Shown here piece by piece: positions 42,446-51,014 of a DNA stretch of 55,237 nucleotides. Location of the stretch: positions 1-55,237 of the forward strand of contig CAJKOJ010000003.1 in assembly GCA_905201505.1 (NCBI GenBank), read 5' to 3'. Under the pieces are notes generated by a model that did not search any database, was not told the origin of the DNA, and worked only from the letters and a program-made list of their open reading frames with translations. The translations under genes and the position numbers were made by a program. Source of the stretch: an uncultured Eubacteriales bacterium. Its GTDB lineage: Bacteria > Bacillota > Clostridia > Lachnospirales > CAG-274. The first letter of the stretch is position 1; each line of letters opens with the position of its first letter.

Positions 42446-42531
42446 AATGTTTATAAAAGAGATTGTAATATGTGTTGCAGGGAATAGTGTTTGTTGAAAG
42501 TAACAGTTTGTTTTTTATGTTAAAAAAGTTC

Positions 42532-42560
42532 TTGCATTTTGTAATTTACTATGATATAAT
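42532..42560 (+). promoter_or_regulatory. Promoter of rpmE
   Basis: TTGCAT (42532-42537) and TATAAT (42555-42560), spacer exactly 17 bases. Confidence 0.85.
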
Positions 42561-42579
42561 TTTAATGTTATTTGACGTA

Positions 42580-42599
42580 GGGATGCCAAAATGTATCCC
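42580..42599 (+). promoter_or_regulatory. Hairpin in the rpmE leader
   Basis: A 7-bp stem GGGATGC with GTATCCC (one G·T pair) around a 6-base loop lies near the 5' end of the roughly 58-base leader. Ribosomal protein leaders often hold autoregulatory hairpins, so L31 binding is possible but unproven. Confidence 0.5.
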
Positions 42600-42624
42600 A
42601 ATATATATGAAAGAGGTGTAAGTA

Positions 42625-42828
42625 ATGAAGGAAGGTATACATCCTGAATATTACCAGGCAAAGGTTAAGTGTAACTGTGGTAATGAGTTTGTAATCGGTT
42701 CAACTAAGGAAGAAATCAGAGTAGAAGTTTGTTCTAAGTGTCATCCATTCTACACTGGCAGCCAGAAGCTTCTTCTTGATGCCGGCGGTAGAGTTGATAA
42801 GTTCAACAAGAAATATAACAGAAAGTAA
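42625..42828 (+). CDS. rpmE: 50S ribosomal protein L31 (zinc type)
   Basis: A 67-residue ribosomal protein of the large subunit that bridges the two subunits. Cysteines at 16, 18, 36 and 39 form the zinc site of the C+ form, as opposed to the zinc-free paralogue used under zinc shortage. GAGGTG precedes the start. It is transcribed alone from its own promoter and leader and closed by a clear hairpin terminator. Confidence 0.97.
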   Translation: MKEGIHPEYYQAKVKCNCGNEFVIGSTKEEIRVEVCSKCHPFYTGSQKLLLDAGGRVDKFNKKYNRK

Positions 42829-42832
42829 TAAA

Positions 42833-42862
42833 AAAATCCTGAGATTAACTCAGGATTTTTTA
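42833..42862 (+). terminator. Terminator after rpmE
   Basis: An 11-bp stem (42833-42843 with 42849-42859), 5-base loop, and a run of T residues. Confidence 0.93.
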
Positions 42863-42946
42863 TTGTCTGAAATAATGCTAAAAGGCATTTTGATTTTAAA
42901 TTTCATATCTGTATGTGGCTTTTTGTTATTAAGGCAGGTGTGGAAA

Positions 42947-45412
42947 TTAAAGCCTTTTTTCTATTTCGCATACTATTACAGGTACAAAACAAAGTCCCAT
43001 TACAATAAGCCATTGTGAAATTCTCAGACCTGATGTGCCAAATATACTGTTCATAAATATGGGCTCTACAACAAGCCATTGAAGGAATATACCCATAAAC
43101 AAAGCACCTATAAGATATACATTATCAAACAAATTAACATTTATAAGGCTTTTTCTGCTCCTCATATTAAATGCGTGTATAAGCTGTGAAATGCTTAATG
43201 TACAAAAGCACATAGTTCTTCCTATGGTTAAACTGCCAAAGCAAACTTTTCCTATTGCAAAAGCAAGAAGTGCAAGTGCTCCTATCATAAATCCTTCAAG
43301 TCCAATTCTGCTCCATAAATCGTTTTGAATTCTTTTGCCCTGCATTATATTTTTGTCAACAGTATCTACTCCGAGGGCTACAGCAGGAAGGCTGTCTGTA
43401 ACAAGATTTACCCATAAAAGCTGTACAGGAATTAAAGGCACGCTGAATCCCATTACAACAGCAAGGAAAATTACAAGAATTTCTCCGATATTTGAAGATA
43501 GAAGGAAGTGGATAACCTTTAATATATTTTCATATATGCCTCTTCCCTCTTTTATTGCAGAAACAATGGTATTAAAATTGTCATCTGCAAGTACTATATC
43601 ACTGGCTTGTCTGGCAACTTCTGTGCCATTTTTTCCCATTGCACAGCCAATGTCTGCAAGCTTAATGGATGGTGCATCATTTATGCCGTCACCTGCAAAG
43701 GCAACAATTTCACCTTGTTTTTTAAGTGCATCTACAATTCTGTATTTATGTTCAGGAGTTACTCTGGCATATATTGAACAGCTTTTTACAATTTCATTTA
43801 AATTGTCATTATCCATTTTTTCAATATCTTTTCCCGTAATGACAGGTGAAATTATGCCTATTTCATTTCCGATAGCTTTTGCTGTCACACCGTTGTCACC
43901 TGTTATCATTATTGTTCTTACACCTGCTTTTTGACATGCGGCAACAGATTCGTCAACGCCTTTACGCGGCTTGTCTGCAAGGGCAATTATACCAATAAAA
44001 GTGAAATCTCTTTCCTCTTTTATAATAGTCGAAGAAATTTTTTTTGCAACTGCCATTACCCGCAGACCTCTTTCTGCAAGACTATCGGCTTCTTTTAATA
44101 TGTCTTTGCTTTTGGTTTTTTTACATATATTTAAGATTTCTTCAACGGCTCCTTTACTTATAGCAAGATAATCATTGTTGGATTTATGTACAGTTGTCAT
44201 CAGTCTTCTTTCTGATGAAAAGGGAATTTCATATACTCTTGGCATATTGTATTCAAGATCTGCTTTTTTATATCCTTTATCTCTTGCTCCCCTTACAATG
44301 CCAAGCTCTGTTGCTTCCCCTTTTTCTTCATCAGCATCGCAGCACAGACAGGACAGTTTAATTGCTTCATTGCTGCTTGTATAGCATAAGGTCATTTTGT
44401 TTTCTGTAATAGTGCCGGTTTTGTCACTGCATATTACAGTTGCATTGCCTAATGCTTCAACAGCTGATAATTTTTTTACAATAGCGTTTTTCTTTGCCAT
44501 TTTTTGTACACCGATTGCCAGAACAATAGTTACGACAGCTGTAAGTCCTTCGGGAATGGCAGCTACAGCAAGACTGACGGCTGTCATAAACATTTTGAAG
44601 GCAGAAAGTCCCCTGAAAACACCTATTCCAAATATAGATATACAAATTAAAATTGCTGCTGTGCCCAGTCTTTTACCAAGTTTATTAAGTTTTTTCTGCA
44701 GTGGGGTTTCTTCTTCTTCTGTCTGAAGCATAGAAGATATTTTACCCATTTCTGTGTTTGTTCCGGTTGCTGTAACTACAGCTTTTGCTCTTCCCTGAAC
44801 AACGCTTGTACCCATATACAGCATATTTGTTCTTTCTGCAAGAGGTATATCATCATTTAATTTGCAGTCATCTTTTTCAACACCAACAACTTCGCCTGTT
44901 AACAGGGATTCATCTGTTTTTAATGCAACAGATTCAATTATTCGGCAGTCAGCGGGAATTATATCACCGGCATCAAGAAGAACAATATCTCCTCGGACTA
45001 AATTTTCTCCGTTTATTTCAATTTCTTCTCCATTTCTTATTGCTTTTGTTTTGGGAACAGTCATTTTCTTTAGTGCCTCTATGGCATTATCTGCTCTGCA
45101 CTCTTGTACTGTTCCTATTATTCCGTTAAATATAACAATGATACCTATAACGATACTGTCAACAAATTCACGCCCTCCTGAATATATTTCAGCCAGAGCA
45201 CTTATAACAGCAGCAACAACAAGCACAAGAACCATAAAGTCTTTAAATTGATTTAAAAACTTAATTAAAACAGGTCTTTTTTTCTCAGACTGAAGAATAT
45301 TTTTGCCTTCTGTGTTAATTCTTATATTTACGGTTTCGTTATCAAGTCCGTCATTCATACTTGTCCGTAAAAATTTGATAACCTGTCTTATATCTTCACT
45401 GTAGTATTTCAT
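42947..45412 (-). CDS. P-type Ca2+-transporting ATPase (PMCA/SERCA-like)
   Basis: An 821-residue cation pump that probably exports Ca2+. In order: actuator region with LTGEVVGVEK (TGES-like), the membrane helix 4 motif AVAAIPEGLTAVV with the PEGL sequence typical of Ca2+ pumps, the phosphorylation site SDKTGTITENKM, and the hinge TGDNGVTAKAIG and GDGINDAPSIK. The nucleotide domain is somewhat shorter than in the roughly 880-residue Firmicute relatives. GAGGAGGAAA lies before the start. It is divergent from the YtaF/MntP-like gene, and both sit beside imperfect inverted repeats. Confidence 0.93.
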   Translation of the reverse strand: MKYYSEDIRQVIKFLRTSMNDGLDNETVNIRINTEGKNILQSEKKRPVLIKFLNQFKDFMVLVLVVAAVISALAEIYSGGREFVDSIVIGIIVIFNGIIGTVQECRADNAIEALKKMTVPKTKAIRNGEEIEINGENLVRGDIVLLDAGDIIPADCRIIESVALKTDESLLTGEVVGVEKDDCKLNDDIPLAERTNMLYMGTSVVQGRAKAVVTATGTNTEMGKISSMLQTEEEETPLQKKLNKLGKRLGTAAILICISIFGIGVFRGLSAFKMFMTAVSLAVAAIPEGLTAVVTIVLAIGVQKMAKKNAIVKKLSAVEALGNATVICSDKTGTITENKMTLCYTSSNEAIKLSCLCCDADEEKGEATELGIVRGARDKGYKKADLEYNMPRVYEIPFSSERRLMTTVHKSNNDYLAISKGAVEEILNICKKTKSKDILKEADSLAERGLRVMAVAKKISSTIIKEERDFTFIGIIALADKPRKGVDESVAACQKAGVRTIMITGDNGVTAKAIGNEIGIISPVITGKDIEKMDNDNLNEIVKSCSIYARVTPEHKYRIVDALKKQGEIVAFAGDGINDAPSIKLADIGCAMGKNGTEVARQASDIVLADDNFNTIVSAIKEGRGIYENILKVIHFLLSSNIGEILVIFLAVVMGFSVPLIPVQLLWVNLVTDSLPAVALGVDTVDKNIMQGKRIQNDLWSRIGLEGFMIGALALLAFAIGKVCFGSLTIGRTMCFCTLSISQLIHAFNMRSRKSLINVNLFDNVYLIGALFMGIFLQWLVVEPIFMNSIFGTSGLRISQWLIVMGLCFVPVIVCEIEKRL

Positions 45413-45443
45413 ATTTTTCCTCCTCTAAATATTTACATTAAGC

Positions 45444-45468
45444 TTAACAGTATTTCCTTTTTACACTG
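45444..45468. promoter_or_regulatory. Inverted repeat before the Ca2+-ATPase gene
   Basis: AACAGT (45444-45449) and ACTGTT (45463-45468) are separated by 13 bases in the untranslated region on the ATPase side. A second pair, TATGAC with GTCATA (45507-45521), lies before the YtaF-like gene. Either may be an operator or a hairpin. Confidence 0.35.
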
Positions 45469-45541
45469 TTTTCCTTCATTACACTATATGCGTACAGGCA
45501 CAAAACTATGACCTTGTCATAAGCTAAAAAGAGGTGATAAA

Positions 45542-46093
45542 ATGTTAAGAATTCTTGCCATTTCAATTATTCTATCTATAGATTCTCTGTTTTTTGGTTT
45601 TAGTTTTGGACTTAATAAAATAGAACTTTCCTTAAAATCTATAATTACAATTACTTTGACAGGTCTTATAATAATATTGGGTTCAATAAAACTTGGAGAT
45701 ATAATGTATGCTTTTCTGCCTAATGCAAAGGTAATAGGCGGATTTATACTTATTGGTATAGGAATATTTCTGGCGGCGGACTGTAGGAATAAAAACAGTT
45801 TAAAGTCTATGCTTTCTGAGCCTAAGTTAACAGATATTAACAGAAACGGAAAAATTGAAATGGGTGAGGCAATGGCAATTGGTATTGCACTTTCAATAGA
45901 TTCCTCTGCTGTTGTTATCAGCACTGCTTATCTTGGTATGTTACTTCCAGCTGCAATTATGATTATGCAGCTTATTTTCCTTATAACAGGTTTAAAAATA
46001 GGAAAAAAAATAAAACCCAATATTAACAGCAAGTATATTGCCGTAATATCAGGTCTTATAATAATTATTCTTGGTTTCAGTCAGTTGGTTTAA
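45542..46093 (+). CDS. ytaF: YtaF/MntP-like sporulation membrane protein
   Basis: A 183-residue protein with six membrane helices in two related halves. The metal-exporter signature occurs twice, as ILSIDSLFFGFSFG and IALSIDSSAVVIS. Between them, residues 98-109 (DINRNGKIEMGE) match an EF-hand calcium loop: acidic or amide residues at loop positions 1, 3 and 5, glycine at 6, isoleucine at 8 and glutamate at 12. Such a loop is known from YtaF proteins. A role in metal efflux during sporulation is inferred. GAGGTGAT precedes the start. Its stop overlaps the convergent kinase-like gene by 17 bases. Confidence 0.82.
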   Translation: MLRILAISIILSIDSLFFGFSFGLNKIELSLKSIITITLTGLIIILGSIKLGDIMYAFLPNAKVIGGFILIGIGIFLAADCRNKNSLKSMLSEPKLTDINRNGKIEMGEAMAIGIALSIDSSAVVISTAYLGMLLPAAIMIMQLIFLITGLKIGKKIKPNINSKYIAVISGLIIIILGFSQLV

Positions 46094-47369
46094 GAATTGA
46101 AAGTATGCCTGTGCCTGACTCAACATCATCACCGGGCAATACATCAGATTCTTCTGTTGTTGTTTCAGTTTCTGTTTCATCATTTGTGCCGAAGATGTCA
46201 AATATACTTTTTCCGTCTTCAGGAATAGGTTCTGTAGAAATTTCTGTTTCTCTGTTTTTTTCTTTTTCTACATCTTTTTTTATTGCAGCAAGTTCAATTG
46301 TTATAATTGCAGCACATATAATTACAATTGCTATTACTGAATAAATAGCTGCTTTAAGCCAAAAGTTTCTGGTCTTAAAAAAGTTGCTTTTTGGCTTTTC
46401 TAATGTAGAATATCTTTCCCAATGTCTCTTGGTATTTTTACTTTTTAACTCTTCATAAAAAGTTATTGCATCCGGAGTTCTGTTTTCAGCTTTTATATTG
46501 AGGGCATTCATAATAGCGTTGCACACGCTTGGTCTTAAAGTTACACCTGTTACTTCGGATATGGGTATAAGTATATCCTGTTTGCTTCTGGTAGTTGCTG
46601 TAACAGGGATTTCTCCTGTTATAAGTTCATAATAAATGGCAGCAACAGAATAAATATCTGCTCTAGTAGTCAGTTTTACACCTGTTTTATATTGTTCTGC
46701 CGGGGAATATCCTTCGTTTGTATAAATAGGCATTATTCTTGCCATATATCCGCAGAAGCTAAAATCGGTAAGTGTTATGGTGCTGTTTTCATCAATAATA
46801 ACTGTATCAGGTGTGATATTTCCATGTATAATACCCAGTTCGTGTACCGGTGCTATAGCTTTTAACAGTGATACAATTACACGTCTTGCGTATTCGTTTG
46901 TTATTTCATAATCGTCGTCAATAATTTCAGCAAGTGAGGTCCCGTTTACAATTCTTCTTATTACATAAAAGGTATTATTTTCTTCAAAGCCTCCTATAAT
47001 ATCGGTGTGTTCAATGCCTGTCAAATCTCTGCATTCATCAGCAAAGGCTTTCATACCTGCATAGTATTTATCTTCTGCTTCTCCGCTTTTTGTAATAACC
47101 AAAGATTCGCCTGTATTTCTGCTTGCAAAATTATTAGGCAAAAACTCATTAATAAATATTCTCTTTTCTTCTGACAAATCCCAAGCTGAATATGTAACAA
47201 ATATGCTGTTTACATCAATGGAATAACCTATTATATATCTGTTGTTTAATATAGTTCCCGGGTTAAGGTGCTTTCCGTTATTTGGTTCAAGTATATGTTC
47301 TCTTCCACAATAAGGGCAGCTTTCTAAATTTTCTTCAAACTCTTTCATACAATTCATACATCTTTTCAT
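46077..47369 (-). CDS. Zinc-ribbon membrane protein with predicted pseudokinase domain
   Basis: A 430-residue protein: an N-terminal zinc ribbon (C4, C7, C18, C21), a serine/threonine-kinase-like domain (about 45-315), a membrane helix (about 334-358) and an extracellular tail rich in Thr and Glu. Kinase motifs are altered: the VAIK lysine position reads N74, HRDxKxxN reads HGNITPDT (D to N at 184, K to T, N to T), and the glycine loop lacks GxGxxG. Only DFS (D202) keeps the metal aspartate. It is predicted to bind but not phosphorylate. The frame is intact, GGAGGTGAG precedes the start, and a promoter is visible. Confidence 0.82.
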   Translation of the reverse strand: MKRCMNCMKEFEENLESCPYCGREHILEPNNGKHLNPGTILNNRYIIGYSIDVNSIFVTYSAWDLSEEKRIFINEFLPNNFASRNTGESLVITKSGEAEDKYYAGMKAFADECRDLTGIEHTDIIGGFEENNTFYVIRRIVNGTSLAEIIDDDYEITNEYARRVIVSLLKAIAPVHELGIIHGNITPDTVIIDENSTITLTDFSFCGYMARIMPIYTNEGYSPAEQYKTGVKLTTRADIYSVAAIYYELITGEIPVTATTRSKQDILIPISEVTGVTLRPSVCNAIMNALNIKAENRTPDAITFYEELKSKNTKRHWERYSTLEKPKSNFFKTRNFWLKAAIYSVIAIVIICAAIITIELAAIKKDVEKEKNRETEISTEPIPEDGKSIFDIFGTNDETETETTTEESDVLPGDDVESGTGILSILKPTD

Positions 47370-47395
47370 AAACTCACCTCCATATACAATATTTT

Positions 47396-47423
47396 ATTAT
47401 ATCATGTTTGAAATTTATTTCAA
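47396..47423 (-). promoter_or_regulatory. Promoter and inverted repeat of the pseudokinase gene
   Basis: On the minus strand an extended -10 TGATATAAT (47396-47404) and TTGAAA (47418-47423) with a 16-base spacer. A perfect 7-2-7 inverted repeat, TTGAAAT with ATTTCAA (47408-47423), covers the -35 box and the spacer and may be an operator. Confidence 0.6.
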
Positions 47424-47490
47424 TATTTTTTTCTATTTTGCGTCAAAAATCTGTTCACAAATTATTTACAAATAATATTCTTAAATTTTC

Positions 47491-47519
47491 TTTACAAATT
47501 TGTGAAGATATTGTATAAT
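47491..47519 (+). promoter_or_regulatory. Orphan promoter
   Basis: TTTACA (47491-47496) and TATAAT (47514-47519), spacer 17 bases. No gene follows for 350 bases, but a strong hairpin does. Confidence 0.65.
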
Positions 47520-47525
47520 AAACAC

Positions 47526-47690
47526 ATAAGATGTGAAAAACAATTATATATTGTGTTAAATAGCATATTTATGCAATTAAATTTGTTAAAATATTAGATA
47601 GCAGTTTGTTTTTTTAATTATGCCAAACTCTATTATTCATATACAACTCTCCAGATAAAAGGCAGCTCTCTCCACGCTGCCTTTTATCAC
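47526..47690 (+). ncRNA. Candidate small RNA
   Basis: A transcript starting about seven bases after the -10 box would run some 165 bases to a perfect 13-bp stem (47654-47666 with 47676-47688). The loop is TCTCTCCAC, and ACTCTCC also occurs just before the stem. No reading frame with a ribosome site lies inside. C-rich loops in Firmicute small RNAs can pair with ribosome binding sites. The tail after the stem has few T residues, so termination strength is uncertain. The remaining gap to putP (47691-47803) is AT-rich and shows no gene. Confidence 0.45.
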
Positions 47691-47803
47691 GTTTAGAAAA
47701 AACTTATGTGTGAGTTTGTAAAAAATATGAATTAGAGGAAAACTAAAAATTCATTTTTTTTATTGTGTTAAACTGGTGAATTTTACATAAATTTCAAAAT
47801 AAC

Positions 47804-47832
47804 TTGCATATATATAACTTTTACGTTATAAT
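47804..47832 (+). promoter_or_regulatory. Promoter of putP
   Basis: TTGCAT (47804-47809) and TATAAT (47827-47832), 17-base spacer, 39 bases before the start codon. Confidence 0.85.
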
Positions 47833-47871
47833 TAAATTTAACTTTTATACATTTTAAAGGAGGAAAAAATT

Positions 47872-49404
47872 ATGTATAATATCTGGACAATACTTGCCTT
47901 TGTTATTTATCTTTCTGCAATGATTGGCATTGGTATTGTGTTTTCTAAAAAGTCTTCTAATATGAGTGACTACTTTCTTGGCGGACGAGGAATGAACAGT
48001 TGGCTGACAGCTTTATCTGCTCAGGCGTCAGATATGTCAAGCTGGCTTCTTATGGGACTGCCAGGAGCAGTTTACTTATCAGGACTGGGAGAAGCCTGGA
48101 TTGCAATAGGACTTGGAATAGGTACATATCTTAATTGGCTTTTTGTTGCAAAAAGGCTGAGAAAATATTCTGCAGTAGCTGACGATGCAATAACTATTCC
48201 TCAGTACTTTCAAAACAGATTTAATGAAAGCAGCGTTGCTTTAAGAGTAACTTGTGCTATTATTATCTTTATTTTCTTTTTGGTATATACAGCGTCAAGT
48301 TTTAATGCAGCAGCAAAGCTTTTATATACAGTTTTTGATATTAAGTATAATATAGGATTGACAATCGGTGTTATAGTTATTATGGTTTATACATTCCTGG
48401 GCGGTTATTTTGCTGTTGTTTGGACTGACTTTTTCCAAGGAATGCTAATGTTCTTTGCCCTTATGATTGTTCCAATTATTGCTTATGGAATTATCAGTGC
48501 AGACTTTAGCTCAATAATACATTCTGTTCCGGATAATGCACAGTACATGAGCCTTGTAAAGGGAGCCGATGGATCTGCATATTCATGGCAGTACATAGTT
48601 TCAAACTTAGGCTGGGGACTTGGATATTTCGGTATGCCTCATATTCTTGTAAGGTTTATGTCTATTAAGAGTTCTGATATGATTAGAAAATCAAGAATAA
48701 TAGCTACTATATGGGTTGTTATTACTCTTATAGCATCAGTTATAGTCGGTGTTATGGGATATGCTTATATGACACAGACAGGAATGGACATATTTACATC
48801 TAGTGCCGGAGCTGAAACCATATTTATGGTTCTTGTTCAGAAATTGACACCGGGATTTATTGGCGGTATTTTACTTTGTGCTATTGTGGCCGCGATAATG
48901 TCAACATCAGATTCACAGATGCTTGTTACTGCTTCAGCTGTTTCCAATGATGTATACAAGACAGTATTTAAAAAGAAAGCAACAGATAAGGAACTTTTAA
49001 GAGTAAGTCGTATTGCTGTTATTGCTGTAGCAGTTGTTGCTTATGTTCTTGCTCTTAATCCTGATACATCAGTTATGAGTTTAGTAAGTTATGCGTGGGC
49101 AGGCTTGGGTGCCGCTTTTGGTCCTGCTATGGTTTTAAGTCTTTTCTGGAAGAGAATGACTATGTCAGGGGCTTTGGCAGGTATGATTTCAGGTGGTCTC
49201 GGTGTTTTAGTATGGAGTACATATTTTACAGCATCAAGTCCAATATTTGGTGACAAGTATTGTATAGTAGATACAGGACTTTATGAATTGGTTCCTGCAT
49301 TTGCTCTTTCAGTTATTTGTATTGTTGTTGTATCTTTACTTAGTCCAAGACCTTCACAGAAAGTACTTGATGATTTTGAAAAGGTTAAAACTGTTGATAT
49401 TTAA
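47872..49404 (+). CDS. putP: Sodium/proline symporter
   Basis: A 510-residue transporter of the sodium:solute symporter family with 13 membrane helices, importing proline with Na+. PutP features include SNMSDYFLGGRGMNSW near residue 30, SAQASDMSSWLLMGLPGA with the sodium-site serines, and AAIMSTSDSQMLVTASAVS in the later half. GGAGGA precedes the start. It is a single-gene unit with its own promoter and terminator. Uptake may serve osmoprotection or Stickland-type fermentation in an anaerobe (inference). Confidence 0.93.
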   Translation: MYNIWTILAFVIYLSAMIGIGIVFSKKSSNMSDYFLGGRGMNSWLTALSAQASDMSSWLLMGLPGAVYLSGLGEAWIAIGLGIGTYLNWLFVAKRLRKYSAVADDAITIPQYFQNRFNESSVALRVTCAIIIFIFFLVYTASSFNAAAKLLYTVFDIKYNIGLTIGVIVIMVYTFLGGYFAVVWTDFFQGMLMFFALMIVPIIAYGIISADFSSIIHSVPDNAQYMSLVKGADGSAYSWQYIVSNLGWGLGYFGMPHILVRFMSIKSSDMIRKSRIIATIWVVITLIASVIVGVMGYAYMTQTGMDIFTSSAGAETIFMVLVQKLTPGFIGGILLCAIVAAIMSTSDSQMLVTASAVSNDVYKTVFKKKATDKELLRVSRIAVIAVAVVAYVLALNPDTSVMSLVSYAWAGLGAAFGPAMVLSLFWKRMTMSGALAGMISGGLGVLVWSTYFTASSPIFGDKYCIVDTGLYELVPAFALSVICIVVVSLLSPRPSQKVLDDFEKVKTVDI

Positions 49405-49407
49405 AAT

Positions 49408-49437
49408 AAACAGAGTGGGGATTCTCACTCTGTTTTT
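49408..49437 (+). terminator. Terminator after putP
   Basis: A stem of 10 bp (49408-49417 with 49426-49435) whose 3' arm runs into TTTTT. Confidence 0.9.
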
Positions 49438-49504
49438 AAATATAACTTATTTGAAGTAAATATGAGCTTGCTTATAATTTCTTATATAATTTATTGAGGT
49501 AATT

Positions 49505-50959
49505 ATGTTTAATATACTAAAAAATGTGTTTGGTTATAATTCGTTCAGAGAGGGTCAGCAGGAAGTTGTTGAAAACTTGATGAATGGCAGGGATGTGCTT
49601 GCTGTTATGCCTACAGGTGCAGGGAAATCATTATGTTATCAGGTGCCTGCATTAAAAGCCAAAGGTATAACTATTGTTGTTTCTCCGCTTATTTCTCTTA
49701 TGATTGATCAGGTGCAGAATTTGATACAATGCGGAGTGAAGGCCGCATACCTTAATTCTGCACTTACACAAAAGCAGTATTTTAAGGCACTTGACAATGC
49801 AAAAAAATATATGTACAAAATTATATATGTATCACCTGAGAGACTATTGACTGACAGCTTTTTGTCTTTTGCAAAATCAGTGAATATATCACTAATAGCA
49901 ATTGATGAAGCACATTGTATATCTCAGTGGGGACAGGATTTCAGACCAAGTTATCTTACTATTGAAAAATTTATAGATTGTCTGCCAATAAGACCGACTG
50001 TTGGTGCTTTTACAGCTACAGCGACGGAGAGGGTTAAAAGAGATATACTAAGAGGACTTTGTCTTGATAATCCCTATATGATTACAACTGGATATGATAG
50101 AAAAAATCTGTTTTTTTCTGTGCGAAGACCTTATAATAAAATGGATGAATTATTAAAGATTATTAAAGAACATAATAATGAATGCGGTATAATTTATTGT
50201 ATATCAAGGAAGAATGTGGAAGAACTTGATTATTATCTTAATTTAAAGGGGTATAAGGTAACTCGTTATCATGCAGGATTAAGCGACGAGGTAAGAAAAA
50301 ATAATCAGAATAGTTTTATAATAGGCGGTAAAAACATAATGATTGCAACTAATGCTTTTGGTATGGGGATAGATAAGCCTGATGTGAGATATGTGCTTCA
50401 TTATAATATGCCAATGAGTATGGAGGTCTATTATCAAGAGGCGGGTAGAGCAGGCAGAGACGGCAAGCCTTCACAGTGCATTATGTTTTATTCACCTCAG
50501 GATTATAATACAAATAAATTTCTTATTGATAAGGTTGATGAAAATGAAGAGTTGACTGAAGATGAAAAGAATGATATAAAAGCTAAGGATATGTATAAAC
50601 TTGATAAAATGCGTGCATACGCTTTGTCTAAAAGATGCCTCAGAGAATATATGCTGAATTACTTCGGTGAAAGGACTGTTCCTGAGTGCAAATATTGCGG
50701 CAATTGTATGCAATCTGGTCAAATAAAGGGTTATACGCCAGCTGAAGACAGGGAACTTTATAACAGGTTAAAGGCAATAACAAAAGAAATAGCTAAGCAC
50801 GAGCATATACCTTCTTACTTAGTTGTAAATGATGCAATACTTATGGATATGGCAATAAAAAAGCCAAGGACAATAAGTGAAATGAAAAGTGTAGAGGGTA
50901 TGGGTTTATTTAAAATTAAAAGATATGGTGATATATTTTTAAGAATAATAAATGAATAA
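49505..50959 (+). CDS. recQ: Short RecQ-type ATP-dependent DNA helicase
   Basis: A 484-residue 3'-5' helicase for recombination and replication-fork repair. Helicase motifs are in order: MPTGAGKSLCYQ near residue 38, IDEAHCISQWGQDFRP (DEAH), FTATATERVK, and QEAGRAGRDGKPS. A zinc-binding part (CLREYMLNYFGE, CKYCGNC) follows, then a short HRDC-like domain. The winged-helix part of the RQC region seems reduced or absent, giving a length closer to the small Bacillus paralogue than to E. coli RecQ (about 610). GAGGT precedes the start. Confidence 0.92.
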   Translation: MFNILKNVFGYNSFREGQQEVVENLMNGRDVLAVMPTGAGKSLCYQVPALKAKGITIVVSPLISLMIDQVQNLIQCGVKAAYLNSALTQKQYFKALDNAKKYMYKIIYVSPERLLTDSFLSFAKSVNISLIAIDEAHCISQWGQDFRPSYLTIEKFIDCLPIRPTVGAFTATATERVKRDILRGLCLDNPYMITTGYDRKNLFFSVRRPYNKMDELLKIIKEHNNECGIIYCISRKNVEELDYYLNLKGYKVTRYHAGLSDEVRKNNQNSFIIGGKNIMIATNAFGMGIDKPDVRYVLHYNMPMSMEVYYQEAGRAGRDGKPSQCIMFYSPQDYNTNKFLIDKVDENEELTEDEKNDIKAKDMYKLDKMRAYALSKRCLREYMLNYFGERTVPECKYCGNCMQSGQIKGYTPAEDRELYNRLKAITKEIAKHEHIPSYLVVNDAILMDMAIKKPRTISEMKSVEGMGLFKIKRYGDIFLRIINE

Positions 50960-50964
50960 TACAT

Positions 50965-51014
50965 AAAAAGCTGTTTCGCATTGATTTTCAAATCAATGCA
51001 GAAACAGCTTTTTT
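50965..51014. terminator. Bidirectional terminator after recQ
   Basis: A long interrupted stem (50965-50977 with 51001-51013, and an inner 9-bp arm CATTGATTT with AAATCAATG) is flanked by A and T runs. It serves recQ and the convergent kinase-like gene. Confidence 0.93.

Noticed and set aside
43335..45251. Several plus-strand frames opposite the Ca2+ ATPase
   Set aside because: They are antisense shadows of a well-conserved gene with no ribosome sites or family motifs.
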